NCBI GenBank assembly: GCA_963969365.1
Contig: OZ017761.1
Span: forward strand, 62,001-126,000
Direction: 5' to 3'
Length of the DNA: 64,000 nt
Source: Asterochloris sp. CNOR1
Taxonomy: Eukaryota > Chlorophyta > Trebouxiophyceae > Trebouxiales > Trebouxiaceae
The translations under genes were made by a program, and so were the position numbers. Of this stretch, positions 1 to 11,163 are shown piece by piece (the first letter of the stretch is position 1; every line of letters starts with the position of its first letter). The notes below the pieces were generated by a model. It was given only the letters and a program-made list of their open reading frames with translations. It did not search any database and was not told the origin of the DNA.

Positions 1-1
1 C

Positions 2-73
2 AACTATTGGGACCCATACACCAACGTTTACCTGGCTGGCTGGCAGCGCACCACCTCCGTGCTGAAGTTGTGA
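2..73 (+). CDS. Terminal exon fragment of a left-truncated gene, unrecognised
   Basis: Frame 2-73 encodes a 23-residue tail containing YWDPYTN, AGW and TTSVLKL, then TGA. I do not recognise the family. The support is internal: the minus-strand exon at 1,809-1,894 encodes the aligned peptide with LWHPYPN, GW and TSSVLK. The two copies differ mainly by substitutions that keep the W-PY-N, GW and SVLK pattern, which suggests protein-level constraint. The minus copy splices after SVLK at GTTGTC. Here the same place reads GTTGTG, with one G fewer before it, so the frame runs into a stop; the exon could instead end at that GT. Everything upstream lies outside the window. Confidence 0.35.
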   Translation, partial: NYWDPYTNVYLAGWQRTTSVLKL

Positions 74-164
74 CGCTTCTGGCCCTCCTCCCCTTCATCA
101 GTTGGCCCCACTGTGGCTTTCCCTGTTGCAGCTCGCAAAGCTTATGCCCCCTCTACTCACTCTA

Positions 165-660
165 GCACACGCTCCCTGAGACACCTTGGGCTCCTGCCTT
201 CTGTGCCTGCAGAGCACAGCACAGATGCTGAGCTCCAGGTCTGTCCATATCCCTTGATTTAACACGCTGCTGCCTTTGACACTTCCACTGGTTGCTGTCC
301 CTCACATCCATCTTCTGGTCCGCCCCACGGCCCAGCGCTCCTGCCTTGTTTGTGAAGTTGCCAGTGCATAACTGGTGGATGTGGCCGTGCATACGCTCGA
401 ACATGCGCTCCCTCTGTCCAGTCTAGCACGCTACTGGGACATTCAGCTGGGCCCCTGGCTCTTGTGCTTGCAAAGGCACACAGCAGCTGCTGAGCTCCCT
501 TTCTGTCCATAACCCTTATCCTGTGCTGATGCCTTGGACACCTGCAATTGTTTGTTGTCGTGCATACCCGTCATTGATTTCCCCACACCCCAGCGCTCCT
601 GCCTTGTTGTTCACCTTGTCAGTCCAGCAATTGATGGTTGAAACACTTGCACAGGCGTTG
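165..660. repeat. Two diverged tandem units of about 260 bases
   Basis: The stretch around 228-360 (GCTGAGCTCC, CTGTCCATA, GCGCTCCTGCCTTGTT) recurs at about 491-620 in the same order with many substitutions and small indels. The rest of 74-1,548 holds no gene I can support. It includes a C-rich run at about 890-916 and several open frames without conserved content. Confidence 0.55.
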
Positions 661-1548
661 AAAGATGTGTGATGCTGGAGCTGGTGCCAGGCCAAAGCGC
701 CTGTCATGGCCCCCCAGCCCCTTTGCTGGTGTAAATTTATAGATTGTGAACAGCTGTAGAAGATGAAAAGCTGCCCAATTGTGCTATTTCAGGGCAGTGC
801 CATCCTTTTGCTCCGCAACAATTTGGAGGCAGTGTCATTTGTGGTTGTGCAACAATTGAGATGCAACATCTGAACAGGCGCAAGTGCTACCCCCCCATCC
901 CCCCCCCCCCCCCCTCCTAGCAGCTTGCAGCATGTGAAAGGTTGATGTACATGTGCAGAGCCAAGGATTGTGCAGACACAGCCGCTGCATGCATGCACAG
1001 GGGCAAGGGTGCCCGGCAGCTGCATCTTGTACGGATGTATGTTCAGCTGTCCTATGCATGGCACGGTGTCTTCTGCGTCGCCGCTTGCTGGCATGCAACT
1101 TTTGGCTGCAGAGGCAGCTCATGGCCTCTCCCAAGCGCCATGCACCTGGCCCCAGTCCGCCGTCATATCACTCATTGAGCTTCTCACATGACTGTGCCCC
1201 TGTTCAGTGTATACAAGCTCCTTGGCTTGGCCATCCAAGTACCTGTACCTACTCAGTCCCCTTCCACGTGAAAGCTGCCGCCGTCGCTACTTAGGCATGT
1301 TCTGCAAGCATCTCTCCTTGCACCCCTCGGGTGCATCTGCTGAGGTAGATGCATTTCCAAGCACTGGTACTGCCCCGGCATGCCCACACTCTAAAGCGTT
1401 ACTGACCAGGAAGGGAGCAGCACCAACAGGCGCGTGCCGACTGGCACCCGCCGCAACCTGCCAGGTGCCTGGCTTCAATTTTAGAGGTGATCTTGACCGG
1501 CAGTGAGTTGTAAGATGCATTGAAGGGGCAGGCGTGTTCAGCTGTGGG

Positions 1549-1913
1549 CTACATGAACATGATGACAGGTGTGTGGGACAGGTACGTGAAAGGGGAAGCA
1601 ATTTGAGGCTTGATATGCCCGCCATCATTCTCATATGAACAGACGTTGTACTTCAGCATCTGCGAGATGCGTTGGCAAGCGCAGGAGCCAGGAACCCAGG
1701 GTGTCACAGGGGCATGCTTACTTAAGGGAGCGCGTGTTTGAGGGGCCACAGAAGGGGAAGCCTCGCCAGGGCCACTTGGTCGAGGGGGTGGGCCAGAAGC
1801 GTGACAACCTTCAGCACAGAGGAAGTGCAGTGCCAGCCAACCGACTGGAAGTTGGGGTATGGGTGCCAAAGGTTGCAGGGGGCCAGCCAACTAGCTGGAA
1901 CGCGGGGGCTCAT
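1549..1913 (-). CDS. Two phase-matched exons of an unrecognised protein
   Basis: On the minus strand, an exon ending at 1,809 (about 1,894-1,809; peptide with LWHPYPNFQ and TSSVLK, donor GTTGTC) joins in phase 0 to an exon 1,659-1,549 after CGCAG. The second exon encodes a tail with YNVCSYENDGGHIK and TPVIMFM, then TAG. I do not know the family. The first exon resembles the plus-strand fragment at the left edge, so the window carries two inverted relatives. The upstream part is unclear. It may start at the ATG at 1,913. Alternatively, these exons may be the 3' end of the secreted-protein gene just upstream: a donor inside its Gly-rich exon (GGAG before GTGGGG, near 2,190) would be phase-compatible with an acceptor near 1,900. 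Transcript data would decide. Confidence 0.4.
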
Positions 1914-2053
1914 CTGGTGGTCATTTCAGCAACAGGGTGTTCACCACAATTTACAGTTCTATGGACTCTGCCTGGCCAGCTGGGCGACACGAGCCGCATG
2001 TTTGGCAAACAGTGCCTGCTGGGTGCAGCATGGGGCCCTGCCTAAGAATGGGC

Positions 2054-4946
2054 TTAGCGTGGGCGCGGCCAGCTGCTGTAGCTGGCAGGCTGGTGCAACA
2101 CTGGCTGCATCGAGTTATGGTCCCAGCTGCTGCCGCCGCCAGTGGAGTGCGTGCTCCAGGAGGAGCCACCGCTGCTGCCCCCACCTCCCGAGGTGCCGCT
2201 GAAGCTCCAGTTGCTGCCGCCGCCACTGGACCAGGAGCCCTGGAAGATCTGGAAGATCTGGGAGATGAAGTAGTAGATGAACTGCTCGATCTCCTGGGCT
2301 GGTGAGCTCTGGCCCCCGCCCCCACCCCAGCCACAGCCTCTTGGCGGGTTCCAGGGGTTGGGGTTCCACCAGGGGTTGTTGGGCGGGGGTGGGCCATGGC
2401 CTGGCTGGCAGTAGTAGCAGGGCGGGGGTGGCGGTGGGGGCGCGGCTGCAGGCAGTGGCAGGAGGGCACTGGTCAGCAGCAGATTTCAAGCTGCAGAGTG
2501 TGCGCAGTGCATTTACTAGGTGGTCTGCATGCGCTCAGATGTGGCCTTGCTGCTGGTGCAGTGGCAGGCTCAGGCTAGCATGCTCAACTGCTGCTGCCCT
2601 GAGCAGAGCTCTGCAGAGGACAGTGCACAGCTGTGCAGGCACCAGCTGGATTCAGATTGGCAATATTGCAAGTGCAAATCTAGTAGGAGGCAGCCCATGT
2701 GCTCCTGCTCCCAGCGCCAGGGCGGACAGGACAGGCATCGACCCGAGAACTTGCGGCGCAGGTCAGGACTCACATGGGCAGCAGCCTTTGCTTGTTTCCC
2801 AGTAGTGTTTGGGAGGGCAGGTGGGTGGTGGTGGTGCAGGCTTAGTCGTCTTAGGAGCCTTGGTCGTCTGAGGAGCCTTGGTCGTCTGAGGAGCCTTGGT
2901 CGTCTTAGGAGCCTTGGTCGTCTTAGGAGCCTTGGTCGTCTTAGGAGCCTTGGTCGTCTTAGGAGCCTTGGTCGTCTTAGGAGCCTTGGTCGTCTGTGGC
3001 GGTGTGGGGCTCCTGCAGTCAAGAAGCTCGTCATGTAAGCAAGCTGTGCATACCATTGGACCATTGAACCTGCATGTACAGGCACTGGTTGAGAGCTGCA
3101 ATCTGCCCGCCTTGTGTGGACTGTTGCACTTGCACAGAGCAGGGGCTGGCAAGACGGCCTGTCTGGTGAACCAGGCAGCATGCATGGCAAGGCTTAGCCC
3201 TTCATGCGCAGGAGGCTGTAGCCAGAGGCTGCCATGCTTTGGGCAGGCCTGCAACATGGACAGACTACATGCAGGAAGAGCATCAGCATGACTGACTGGA
3301 GACCTAGCAAAAAGCATTTGCGCTCATGTGCAACAGCAGCCTGGCGCTGTGGGCCATTACACACCCACAGTTTCTCACAGACACGCCTGCACAGCCCCCC
3401 CAGCAACATCTGCAGGTGGTTGGCAGGATCTGCGCAGTGTTTCCTGTGATGCCTGCTGCAGAACGGTCCTACTGCCACACACTACTCCCACCACACCTTG
3501 ATCCCAGGCTTTCAACACAGGCCCCACCAGCATTGCAGTGCTGGACACCACATCTGGCCATCATGGGAACTCATATCATCAAGGCCAGGCAAGGCCTATA
3601 TCAATGCTAGCAAACTCCATCCCTGCGGTTGGCAGTGTACTGCAGCTCACCCAAGTAGGTATGCTGCTGAGCTGGACTGGGGTCCTTGAGGAGTGGCACT
3701 CGCAAACCTGCAGCTTGCCTGGACCAAGGTGGTGCATCTCGTGCATTGCCCAGCAGGCAGCTCACCAGTGCAACTTCCTGGCGTGTGCATTCCACTCCTG
3801 CATCTTGCGCTGCCACTGCTGAATCTCAGGCTCCCAGTCCTTGCCAGCCGTCAGGCTGGGCATGTGGGCGTCGTTGAGCTTGCGGCGGTGTGTGCCCTGC
3901 AGCCAGTGGCATCAAACAGGGTCAGCACAGCTGCCTGTGGGGGCTGTGCTGCACGTCCTTGAGCTGCAGGCAACATGCCTATGAACATGTTAAGCGGTCC
4001 TGTGCGCACCACATGGTGCCCGATGCACTGGTGACCATGCAGCCAGTGAGAAAGGCAGGCAATCATGTACTGCTGCATTACTACTGCCTGCACTTGGCGA
4101 TGAGGTAGCTGCAGCCGCTGCAGGTGCAATCAGGCCAAGCTGAACCCTTGTCTGTATGAGTGATGTTGTGGACAAAATGCCAACACCCACACAGCAAGAT
4201 CCACCAACTCCCTCACCAGAGCTGGGCCCCTGAATGCACCCTGGGGCTCCAGCATATATGCTATAGAGCTGCGCAAAAAGATGAGTGGCAGATAGGCACA
4301 TGCCACACCTCAGGGGTCGCAAGCAGACTTGCACTCAACAGTGGCTGTCTCAGCAGACTGAGCTGCCCGACTGCAGGCCCAGGCCCAGCATGCAGCCTGG
4401 CATGACTACAACTGCTTCAAGCAGGCTAAAGGGTACGTTGATGCAACTCCAAACCTAGTTTAACACATCACACAGAACCAGTCTGATCCAGATCCTGGCC
4501 GCTGACACCCCCCAGTGACCACAATGGCCCCATGTGCAGGAAGAAAACAGCAATCTGTATGGCGAGACGATCAGATCTTATGCCCTAGCTGTCCGGGGGG
4601 GGAAGAGCCTTTGTGACTCCCAAATTGCCTATTAGCTGCTCCCAGCCAGCCTGTGAGGCGCCCATGCTCCACAGGCAGCCCCCAAGGCATGAGCGTGCAG
4701 GCTGAGGAAGCCCCAGGCGGGGATCAGCACATGCCGCGTGCATACAACTGATCCTGTGCAAGCGCACATGGAAAACCCCCAGAACAATGCAAGGGGCCTC
4801 ACAGAGCCAATTACAACCCTGAGCCCCCAAGATCCAGCGTTTTACTGGCTCACCGTGGCAGTCCGCTCCAGGGCCTGTCCTGGCTGGCTGGCTAGGGAGA
4901 TCCCCAGCACAGCCACCACCAGCCATCTGCCTAGACGCATCTGCAT
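2054..4946 (-). CDS. Secreted Thr/Pro- and Gly-rich, probably cell-wall or matrix, protein
   Basis: Five exons agree in phase: 4,946-4,854, 3,896-3,766, 3,707-3,651, 3,012-2,774 and 2,445-2,054, giving 303 residues. Exon 1 is a classic signal peptide (MQMRLGR followed by hydrophobic WLVVAVLGISLA), and this chose the start. Next comes a charged/aromatic segment (RRKLNDAHMPS, DWEPEIQQWQRKMQEW). Eight TTKAP units follow, then TTKPAPPPP and a Cys-rich PPTCPPKHYWETSKGCC. The C-terminal exon is Pro-rich (CYYCQPGHGPPPP, NNPWWNPNPW) and then Gly/Ser-rich (SSGGGSNWSFSG). The TTKAP and PPPP tracts look like targets for hydroxyproline-linked glycosylation, as in algal wall glycoproteins; that is inference. 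An extra exon in the 957-base intron 1 cannot be excluded. The true 3' end may lie at 1,549 (see the neighbouring entry). No enzyme domain is recognised. Confidence 0.6.
2841..2996 (-). repeat. 18-base coding minisatellite (TTKAP repeat)
   Basis: Nine head-to-tail 18-base units on the minus strand encode (K/Q)TTKAP, the last reading KTTKPA. Unit differences are almost confined to AAG versus CAG in the first codon (K/Q), so the array is recent or homogenised. It lies inside one exon and keeps frame. Confidence 0.9.
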
Positions 4947-6606
4947 CTGCGGCAGGGCCGAGACGAGCCGCTGGCGCTACCGGTGACTTGTTGTGGGTCG
5001 GTTGGCCGCTGACCGGCCCTGCAACAGGTCCCTGGGTCCGGGCGCCGCTGTGTGGAGCTGCCGCCCTAAAAAGATGGGGAGAGAGGCCTGAAGTACTGAA
5101 GTTGACCCCACAGTCTGGTCAACACCGGAAGCAAAGAGGTCTGCCAAAGTTTCTCCTGGCTGCGTTGCATGGCACCAGGGCACCAGACACTTGAAGGTCT
5201 CCTTGATGGCCCATATACATGAGGCCCTCCTTGATGGTGACGACCCTTCTACAGTACATGAAGTTCCGGGCAGGGAGTGCAGTGCGGCCTATAGACGAGC
5301 ACCTCAGCCTTCCCCTGCTTTGTTGTGACGCGTCCCTCCTTGCTAAAGCCCTGCAGTGGCTCAAGCCTGCACGGTAGCCCATCGATGGAAGATATCTTGC
5401 ATGGGGCTCATTGCTTACCAGTTCAGCCTAGCAGCGGTCAACAGCCAGCAGGTCCGGAGCTAGCTGGAGCATCTGCGCGGGCAATCCTGTGGTCAGCAAT
5501 GTCAGCATCAATGTTGTGGCGTGGCTGCAGCTGGCCAGCCCATGGGCGGCAGGCTTTGCCAGAGGCTTTGACTGAGCGCCTGCAGGTCTATGCCATGGGT
5601 ATGAAAAACGGCTGCCCCCACAGCGTCTGAGTAGCTTGCACCTGAGGACAGTGTACTGCCCGCTCAATCTTCCCCACAACAAAGCCCCAGAGCCTGCTGC
5701 ACCAGCAGGTGCTGCTGCTGCAAATGTGTTCTCGCCAGTGGTCAACACATCATCAGCCACACCAGCTGGAAGTCCAGGGGTTGAACAGCAGCCTGCAGAA
5801 GCAAGTCGCCCAGCAGCAGCAGCAGCTTAGCCAGCAGCAACAGCAGCTTGCTCAGATGCACATGAAGCTTGTCCAACTGCAGACGCAGCAGCAGGTGGAC
5901 AGCCGGAGAAGAGCTTGCTGCTGGAGCGTGAGGACGGTAGGCAGGATGATGTGGGCAACCGGAGCAGCCACCAGCTGGTCTGCAGGACCAGGCCGCCAGC
6001 CTGCAGAGGGCGACTGCACTTTGGCTGCAGGCTTTCACATTGACTGGCCACAAAAGCATCTGCTACATGCACAGTCCTGGTCATTCGGTACAAGTGCATG
6101 TTTGATGCAAGCTGCCTCCAGGGCCCAGCTGGGCGCAAGAGCCATTGCAGAGCTCCAGCAGGCCTGCTGTCCTAGGACATCAGCTGCTGCCTTGTGGAGC
6201 TGAGCTTGTGCCATGCCCCATCTGATCCTTGGCCAGAGTGCCTGTGAGATGAGGTCTGGTGACCAGCATTGCACATGAGGCAGGCCTCGTTCTTGTCTGG
6301 ACTGGCTATAACATATTCATTAGAACTCATGGTCTTTTTTAGACAGCTCATGACTCATCCTAGGGCGAGCGGTATGAAGTTCAGCACATGGGTGCAGTGT
6401 AGCATGCTCTTGCACCGCAGCTGACAGCTGCCCAGATCTGCCCAGGATCTGCCCAGAACAGCTGATTGTGACAGTGGGCTGGCCTGAGCATGGGCATGCA
6501 TGGCACTCTCTCAGGCAGCGAGGTCTGCCACTCCAAGCAGCTCCCAAGCACTGTCGCGGCACACAGCCCTGTGGCCCGCATCCAGGAGTGCCCTCAGCTG
6601 CCCACT
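4947..6606. other. No confident gene; one Gln-rich open stretch
   Basis: Between the secreted-protein start and the 3' end of mS35 I find no conserved protein. On the plus strand about 5,709-5,894 is open and ends at a CAG before GTGGAC. It would encode a coiled-coil-like peptide (LQKQVAQQQQQLSQQQQQ, then AQMHMKLVQLQTQQQ). It could be an exon or CAG-repeat sequence that happens to stay open. A minus frame near 5,270-5,190 (PARNFMYCRRVV) faintly resembles lipid-transfer START domains, but without acceptable borders. Confidence 0.3.
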
Positions 6607-9600
6607 TCATGCAGTGGCGCTCTGCTGCAGTGGCTCCTCAGCACTGGTGCTGGGGAAGGCCTTGCGCCCCTCCTCCACCAGGGCTCTCAGCGTCTGCAGC
6701 AGCTCCACACGGTTCTCCTCGCGAGTCTCCTGCGCCTCTGACGTCAGCGTGATCAGCCCCTTGTTGGAGTTGTACCTGTAGGACAGCAGACTCACTTTGT
6801 CGGGCTCACGCACCAAAGAGCTGCAGCTGCATGTTTCTGCACTAGCAGAGCGCCCCACTTGCAATGCACCTGCATGTTGCAGCACCTGAGGTCAGGAATT
6901 CCCCACACGGCCTGGGTGACGCTTGATTGCACCTGTGGCCAGCACCCCTGAGCATGGCCAGGGCAGGGCTTGACTGCTCCTGGTTGTACCTGAAGGAGAG
7001 CAAGTTCAAGTTATCGGGCATATGCATCATGAAGCTGCAGCTGCTTGATCCTGCATTGGAGAACAAGGGCAGCCCCCCACTTGTGGTGTACCTTGGTGGC
7101 AGGCAAAGGGTAGGGTTGAGCCCCCCTGTTCCAGCACCTGACGTCTGGGGCCCTGCCATGGCATAGGCAGGCCTTGACTGAAGCTGTGGCCTGGAGTGCC
7201 ATTAGGGCCAGGGCCCCAGTGCAAGGCCTGGGCAGGGCTTGACTGCTCCTGAGGCCTGTGGGGGGTGCAACTGAGGTCTGAGGCCCTGCACAGGGCTTAA
7301 CTGCAGCTGGGTCCTGAGGCGTGGGTTGTTGCCAGGGCCCCTCCCATGGCCTGGGCTAGGCTTGACTGCTCCTGAGGCCTGTGGCTGGGGTGCAAGTGAG
7401 GTCTGAATCCCTGCGTGAGGCTTGACTGCAGCTGGGCCCTGGAGAGAGCTTGTGGCCAGGGGCCTGAGCATGGCATGGGCGTAGCTTGAGTTGCACCTGG
7501 AGCCGGCAGGTGGCTTGCATGGCCTGCACAGTCGCGGCGGGGTGCCATCGAGTGTCTGTGCACAGCTCAGACTGGGCCGGCATGCAGGAGGCCGCCTGGG
7601 GCTGACACACAACTGGTCTTGTGCGGAGCGAATGTCTGCTGTAAAAGGGACACGTTTTCTGGTGTACTTGCCGTCAACACAACTGCTGGCGTTCTTCAGA
7701 GCAAGTCGCGTTTCCAGTATGCACGAGGGCCCACCTGCATGGTATTGGCCTTGAGCACAGCAAACAGCAGTGGTACCTGCAGCTGACTGCTACCACATCG
7801 AGCTCCCCAGCCAAAGGTAGATAGAGATGCGGGTGCACAGCACTGCCACCAGCATGGGCAGCACCAGCAGCGGCCTCAGCACCCTGAGAGCTCTGCAGCG
7901 GCCTCACCGACTTGAGAGCTCTGCAGCGGCCTCACCCTCTGCAAGAGACCCTGCCGCACGGGTCACAGCTGACCTCAGCAACCGTTGACGACACCTGCCG
8001 GGGCAGCCCTGATGCTCCCGCAGATGCAGTGTTCTTCCTGCAGGTGCCTAGCAACCAAGCAACAGCAGCTCCAGTGACACATGCGCTTGTTTCTCGTCCC
8101 ATAGCAGAGTCTTCATGTTCAACCAGCCACCGACCAGCGCGCACAAATTGCTGCGCAGCTCTGCTGAACCTGATGTGCGTGCAGCTGCGATCTGTGCGAT
8201 GTGCTGCGCAGCCTGACGGGCCAGGCTTCAGACCCTGAGCACAGCAGCCCCTACCACAGCGGCTTCTGAAGCTGTAACAACCGCAATGTGCTGAGCAACC
8301 TCCTTGCTCAGGCCACCCTGGCTGCGTGTGAGCACACCCCTGTGCCGTGGTGTGCCGGCAGCCACCTCACCTGCAGCCTGCCACTCGAGCGATGTGCTGC
8401 ACCGCCTCCTCGCTGAGCCCCTCCTGCTCCTGCAGCTCCCTGAGGTACACCCACATCTTGGCCTTGCGGTTGATGGGATGGGTCAGGTGGCGGGGCCCGG
8501 TCGTGATCATCTGCAAGGCAGGAAAGTAGATCTGTCCAGCTGCATAGTGTTAGGTCTCTGGGTGGAGGCGTCCACTCTATATAACCTGCACCTCTAGATA
8601 ACCTGCAGGACAGGAGAGCAGGCTTTCAGGTGCAGCTGCCTGGCGGTCTGAGGGGTGAAGGGCGCCTCTTGTGATCATCTGCAGGGCAGGCAAGGAGGGT
8701 GTTCATGTTCAGCTGCCACTCTGGGGTGGGCCATGTGGCGCGCCCATTGATCACAGCGCAGAACAGCAGGGGCCTGCTGGCAGCTGGGGCTTAGAGACTG
8801 GCTCCTTGTGGCACCATGCGCACAAATTAGGGGGGCCTCCATCGCCGCACGGATCAAAATTTGGCTTTGTGTGCCAGGCAGGCCCAGGAATGAAGCTGCA
8901 CCGACCCACACGTTGCTGTCGTCCCAATGCAGAGACGCTGCTCGTCTGTCAGTGAGGTGCAGCATTGCACTGCGCAGTGGATGCTTCGCTTTTATACACA
9001 AAGCAGGCCTGGAACAGCAGGTGCAGCGGCTCACGATTTTGTCCTCCCAGCGCAAGATCTGCTTAGCTCCCTGGAAGGGGGGCAGCTCCGGCTGTGAAGA
9101 TACTAGGAGCCCCATGGCCTGCTCCGCATCAATGCCAGCCTCCTGCAGAGGGTGAAGCAGCCGGTTGCAGTCAACAGAGCTCAGCGCACAGCCACATTCC
9201 CTGCTCCAGAGGCAGTGCACAGCTGATGCTGCTGGGCTTGGCATGCACCAGCAGCTCCATGGCCGAGTTCAGCGCCACCTGACATGCACTGCAGGACGCT
9301 GAACTTGGAGCCCAACTGCCGATCAGGAAGCAGAGCTCAGAGCGCAACGCCAGTATGCTGCAGCCGAGGCATTGGCGCTGGGCAGACACAAGCAACTGAG
9401 CAGCTGCTCTGCAACCAGACCAGTCACCTGCAGAAGCCATGAATATGCAGCGCAGCCCTGTGGTTGCAAGGAGGGAATTTCCCTCATCTCAGCTAGGCCA
9501 CCCTCTGTGCTAAGTGCCAGGCTGCCAGTTGCACTCAGTCCATTGCCTGCTTTCAAGTCTGTGCCCCTAATGCAATGAGCATAGGATTCAGCTCAGCAAG

Positions 9601-10736
9601 GTAGAGATCAGGGGAAGGCGCGCCATGCCGGGCAGTCAGCTGCATGGCCAGCTCAGGCGCGCACATCACTGCAGGTGAGGTGCTCCGCCACTCTCTTGCA
9701 CAGTTTCATCAATGCCAGCAAAGCTGCGCAAGAAGAGCAGGGTCTTACGGCAGCAAACCTTCCAGGCCTCCCAAGGGAGAGCCCACTGCCTTCTGTCATG
9801 GCCTGCAATGTTGCACAGCATCACACAGCCACACCCAGATTGGCCTGCACCAGGTCAGCCATGCCGGCGCTTCTCACAGAAGCGGTGCAAAGCGAGCCCC
9901 AGATGCAGCAAGCCGTCTGGTCTGCTGACCTCGAGGGCTCGCAGCAGCGGCAGCTCTGGCTCCAAGGGGACCCCCACAGCCTCCATCGTTTCTTGGAGGT
10001 CGTACAACGGGATGTCAGGCTCGATGGCAATGGAGTCCCGGTCCAGCTGCAGGGCACAGGGGCACCGCTGAAATGCTGCCGTGGTCTCTGGTCAGCGCCT
10101 TGTCCAGCCAGTGCAAGATAGAAGAGCAAGATGGAAGAGCAGAGAGCAGAGCAGTCTGGGGCTTCTGAAGGGGCAGTGTGGAAGTCCCAGCTCAGGGGCC
10201 AGCACTGTGCTGGCGGCAACTGAGGGAGGCCCTGAGTGCTGCAGGAAGCTCAAGCATCAGAACGTGCAGGCGTCCAGCACGGGACAAATGCCTCCACCTT
10301 GGCGCCAGACATGACAGGCAGCGAGTTGAGCTTGTTTGACTGCGCAGGTTGCACACCTCGTCCATGAAATCCTGATTGTCTGCATAGCCTCCCTTTTGCG
10401 CTCTGGTGGGGCGCCGCGGTCTCACACGCGGGCCAGGCTCTGCTGCTGCCTCAGGGGCTGGACCAGCCGGCTCTGCAGAGCACAGCAGTGTATGAGCAGG
10501 GCCAGCTGCAGCAACAGCACGTGCAGGGCATCCATGCAATCACCTTGTGGGGGATCTGCTGCTGCAGCAAAGCCTCTACTTGTCTGCCAGGCTGCTGGCA
10601 ATGCGCCAGTTCTGCTGCAGGTGCCTTGAGTTTGCAGACATGAGGATGCACAGCAAGCCCCTCCCTCGAGTGCCAGCTGCTGCAGGGCTCCTGCCAAGAT
10701 ACGGCAGGATCCAGCTGCAGCTGCCTTGCTCAGCAT
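6607..10736 (-). CDS. MRPS35: Mitochondrial small ribosomal subunit protein mS35
   Basis: Six exons join in perfect phase: 10,736-10,544, 10,472-10,357, 10,046-9,930, 9,142-9,035, 8,510-8,371 and 6,775-6,607, giving 280 residues. The N-terminus looks like an algal mitochondrial presequence ([18 protein letters not shown], ending near TSRGFAAAADPPQ). The mature part has LDRDSIAIEPDIPLYDLQ, then the hallmark HPINRKAKMWVYLRELQ and, in the last exon, YNSNKGLITLTSEAQETREEN. That last stretch matches the (L)TLTSE-x(4)-REENR motif of the mS35/MRP-S28 family. Role (family knowledge): structural protein of the mitochondrial ribosomal small subunit. The 1.6-kb last intron holds a minisatellite and a decoy copy of the final acceptor near 6,989. 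The gene is head to head with the NOPCHAP1-like gene. Confidence 0.82.
6940..7560. repeat. Intronic minisatellite, units of about 60-80 bases
   Basis: Repeated blocks contain GGCTTGACTGCTCCTGAGG or variants, separated by GTGCAA-like and CCATGGCCTGGGC segments (copies near 6,965, 7,230, 7,290, 7,350, 7,415 and 7,480). It lies in the last intron of mS35. Part of it (about 6,980-7,010) is a copy of the exon-6 acceptor with the first codons after it. Confidence 0.6.
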
Positions 10737-11163
10737 GATGCTGCAAGGGGTGAGGTTTTGGCGAGTGTTAGCGGCCTTGGCGGTGGCCACTCTTGAACAA
10801 TGAACAGAACAGAAGCTGGACATCCACATGACAGGCCTCCAGGACGCCACCCAGACAGATGCCTCCATCTCAAGGCAGAAACTTGAGCTGCCTCAGCAGC
10901 CAGCACTAGGTTAGCTGCAAAAGCCCCTTGATGGCCTTACTGCATTAAGGTCACCAGCGCAGTTGATCCAAGACAGGGCAGCTATGCTAGAGACCTCAGC
11001 GTGTTGCAGTCAGAGTTGCTCCCGCACCCCTGCTTGCTGCAACGGCAAGCCAGCTCTGTAACTGCAGCCTCTGCCCTACACAGCACCAGGCCTCCGCAGA
11101 AGCAGCAGTGCCTGGCTTCCATGCACACTCAGGCCATCTCAGCAGAGCTGTTCCAGTCACGCA
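10737..11163. promoter_or_regulatory. Shared 427-base divergent promoter region
   Basis: This is the interval between the mS35 start (minus) and the NOPCHAP1-like start (plus). I see no clear TATA box or named motif. It is called regulatory only because the two genes are head to head. Confidence 0.4.

Noticed and set aside
2841-2996. 18-base repeats as a CRISPR array
   Set aside because: Units are contiguous with no spacers, are in frame inside an exon, and the genome is eukaryotic.
5119-5382. Minus-strand peptide PARNFMYCRRVVTIKEG as a START domain
   Set aside because: Resemblance is limited to a dozen residues, and no adjoining exon or good donor was found.
6940-7560. Minisatellite as part of a transposon
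   Set aside because: No terminal repeats, no transposase or reverse-transcriptase coding, and it grades into copies of the neighbouring splice junction.
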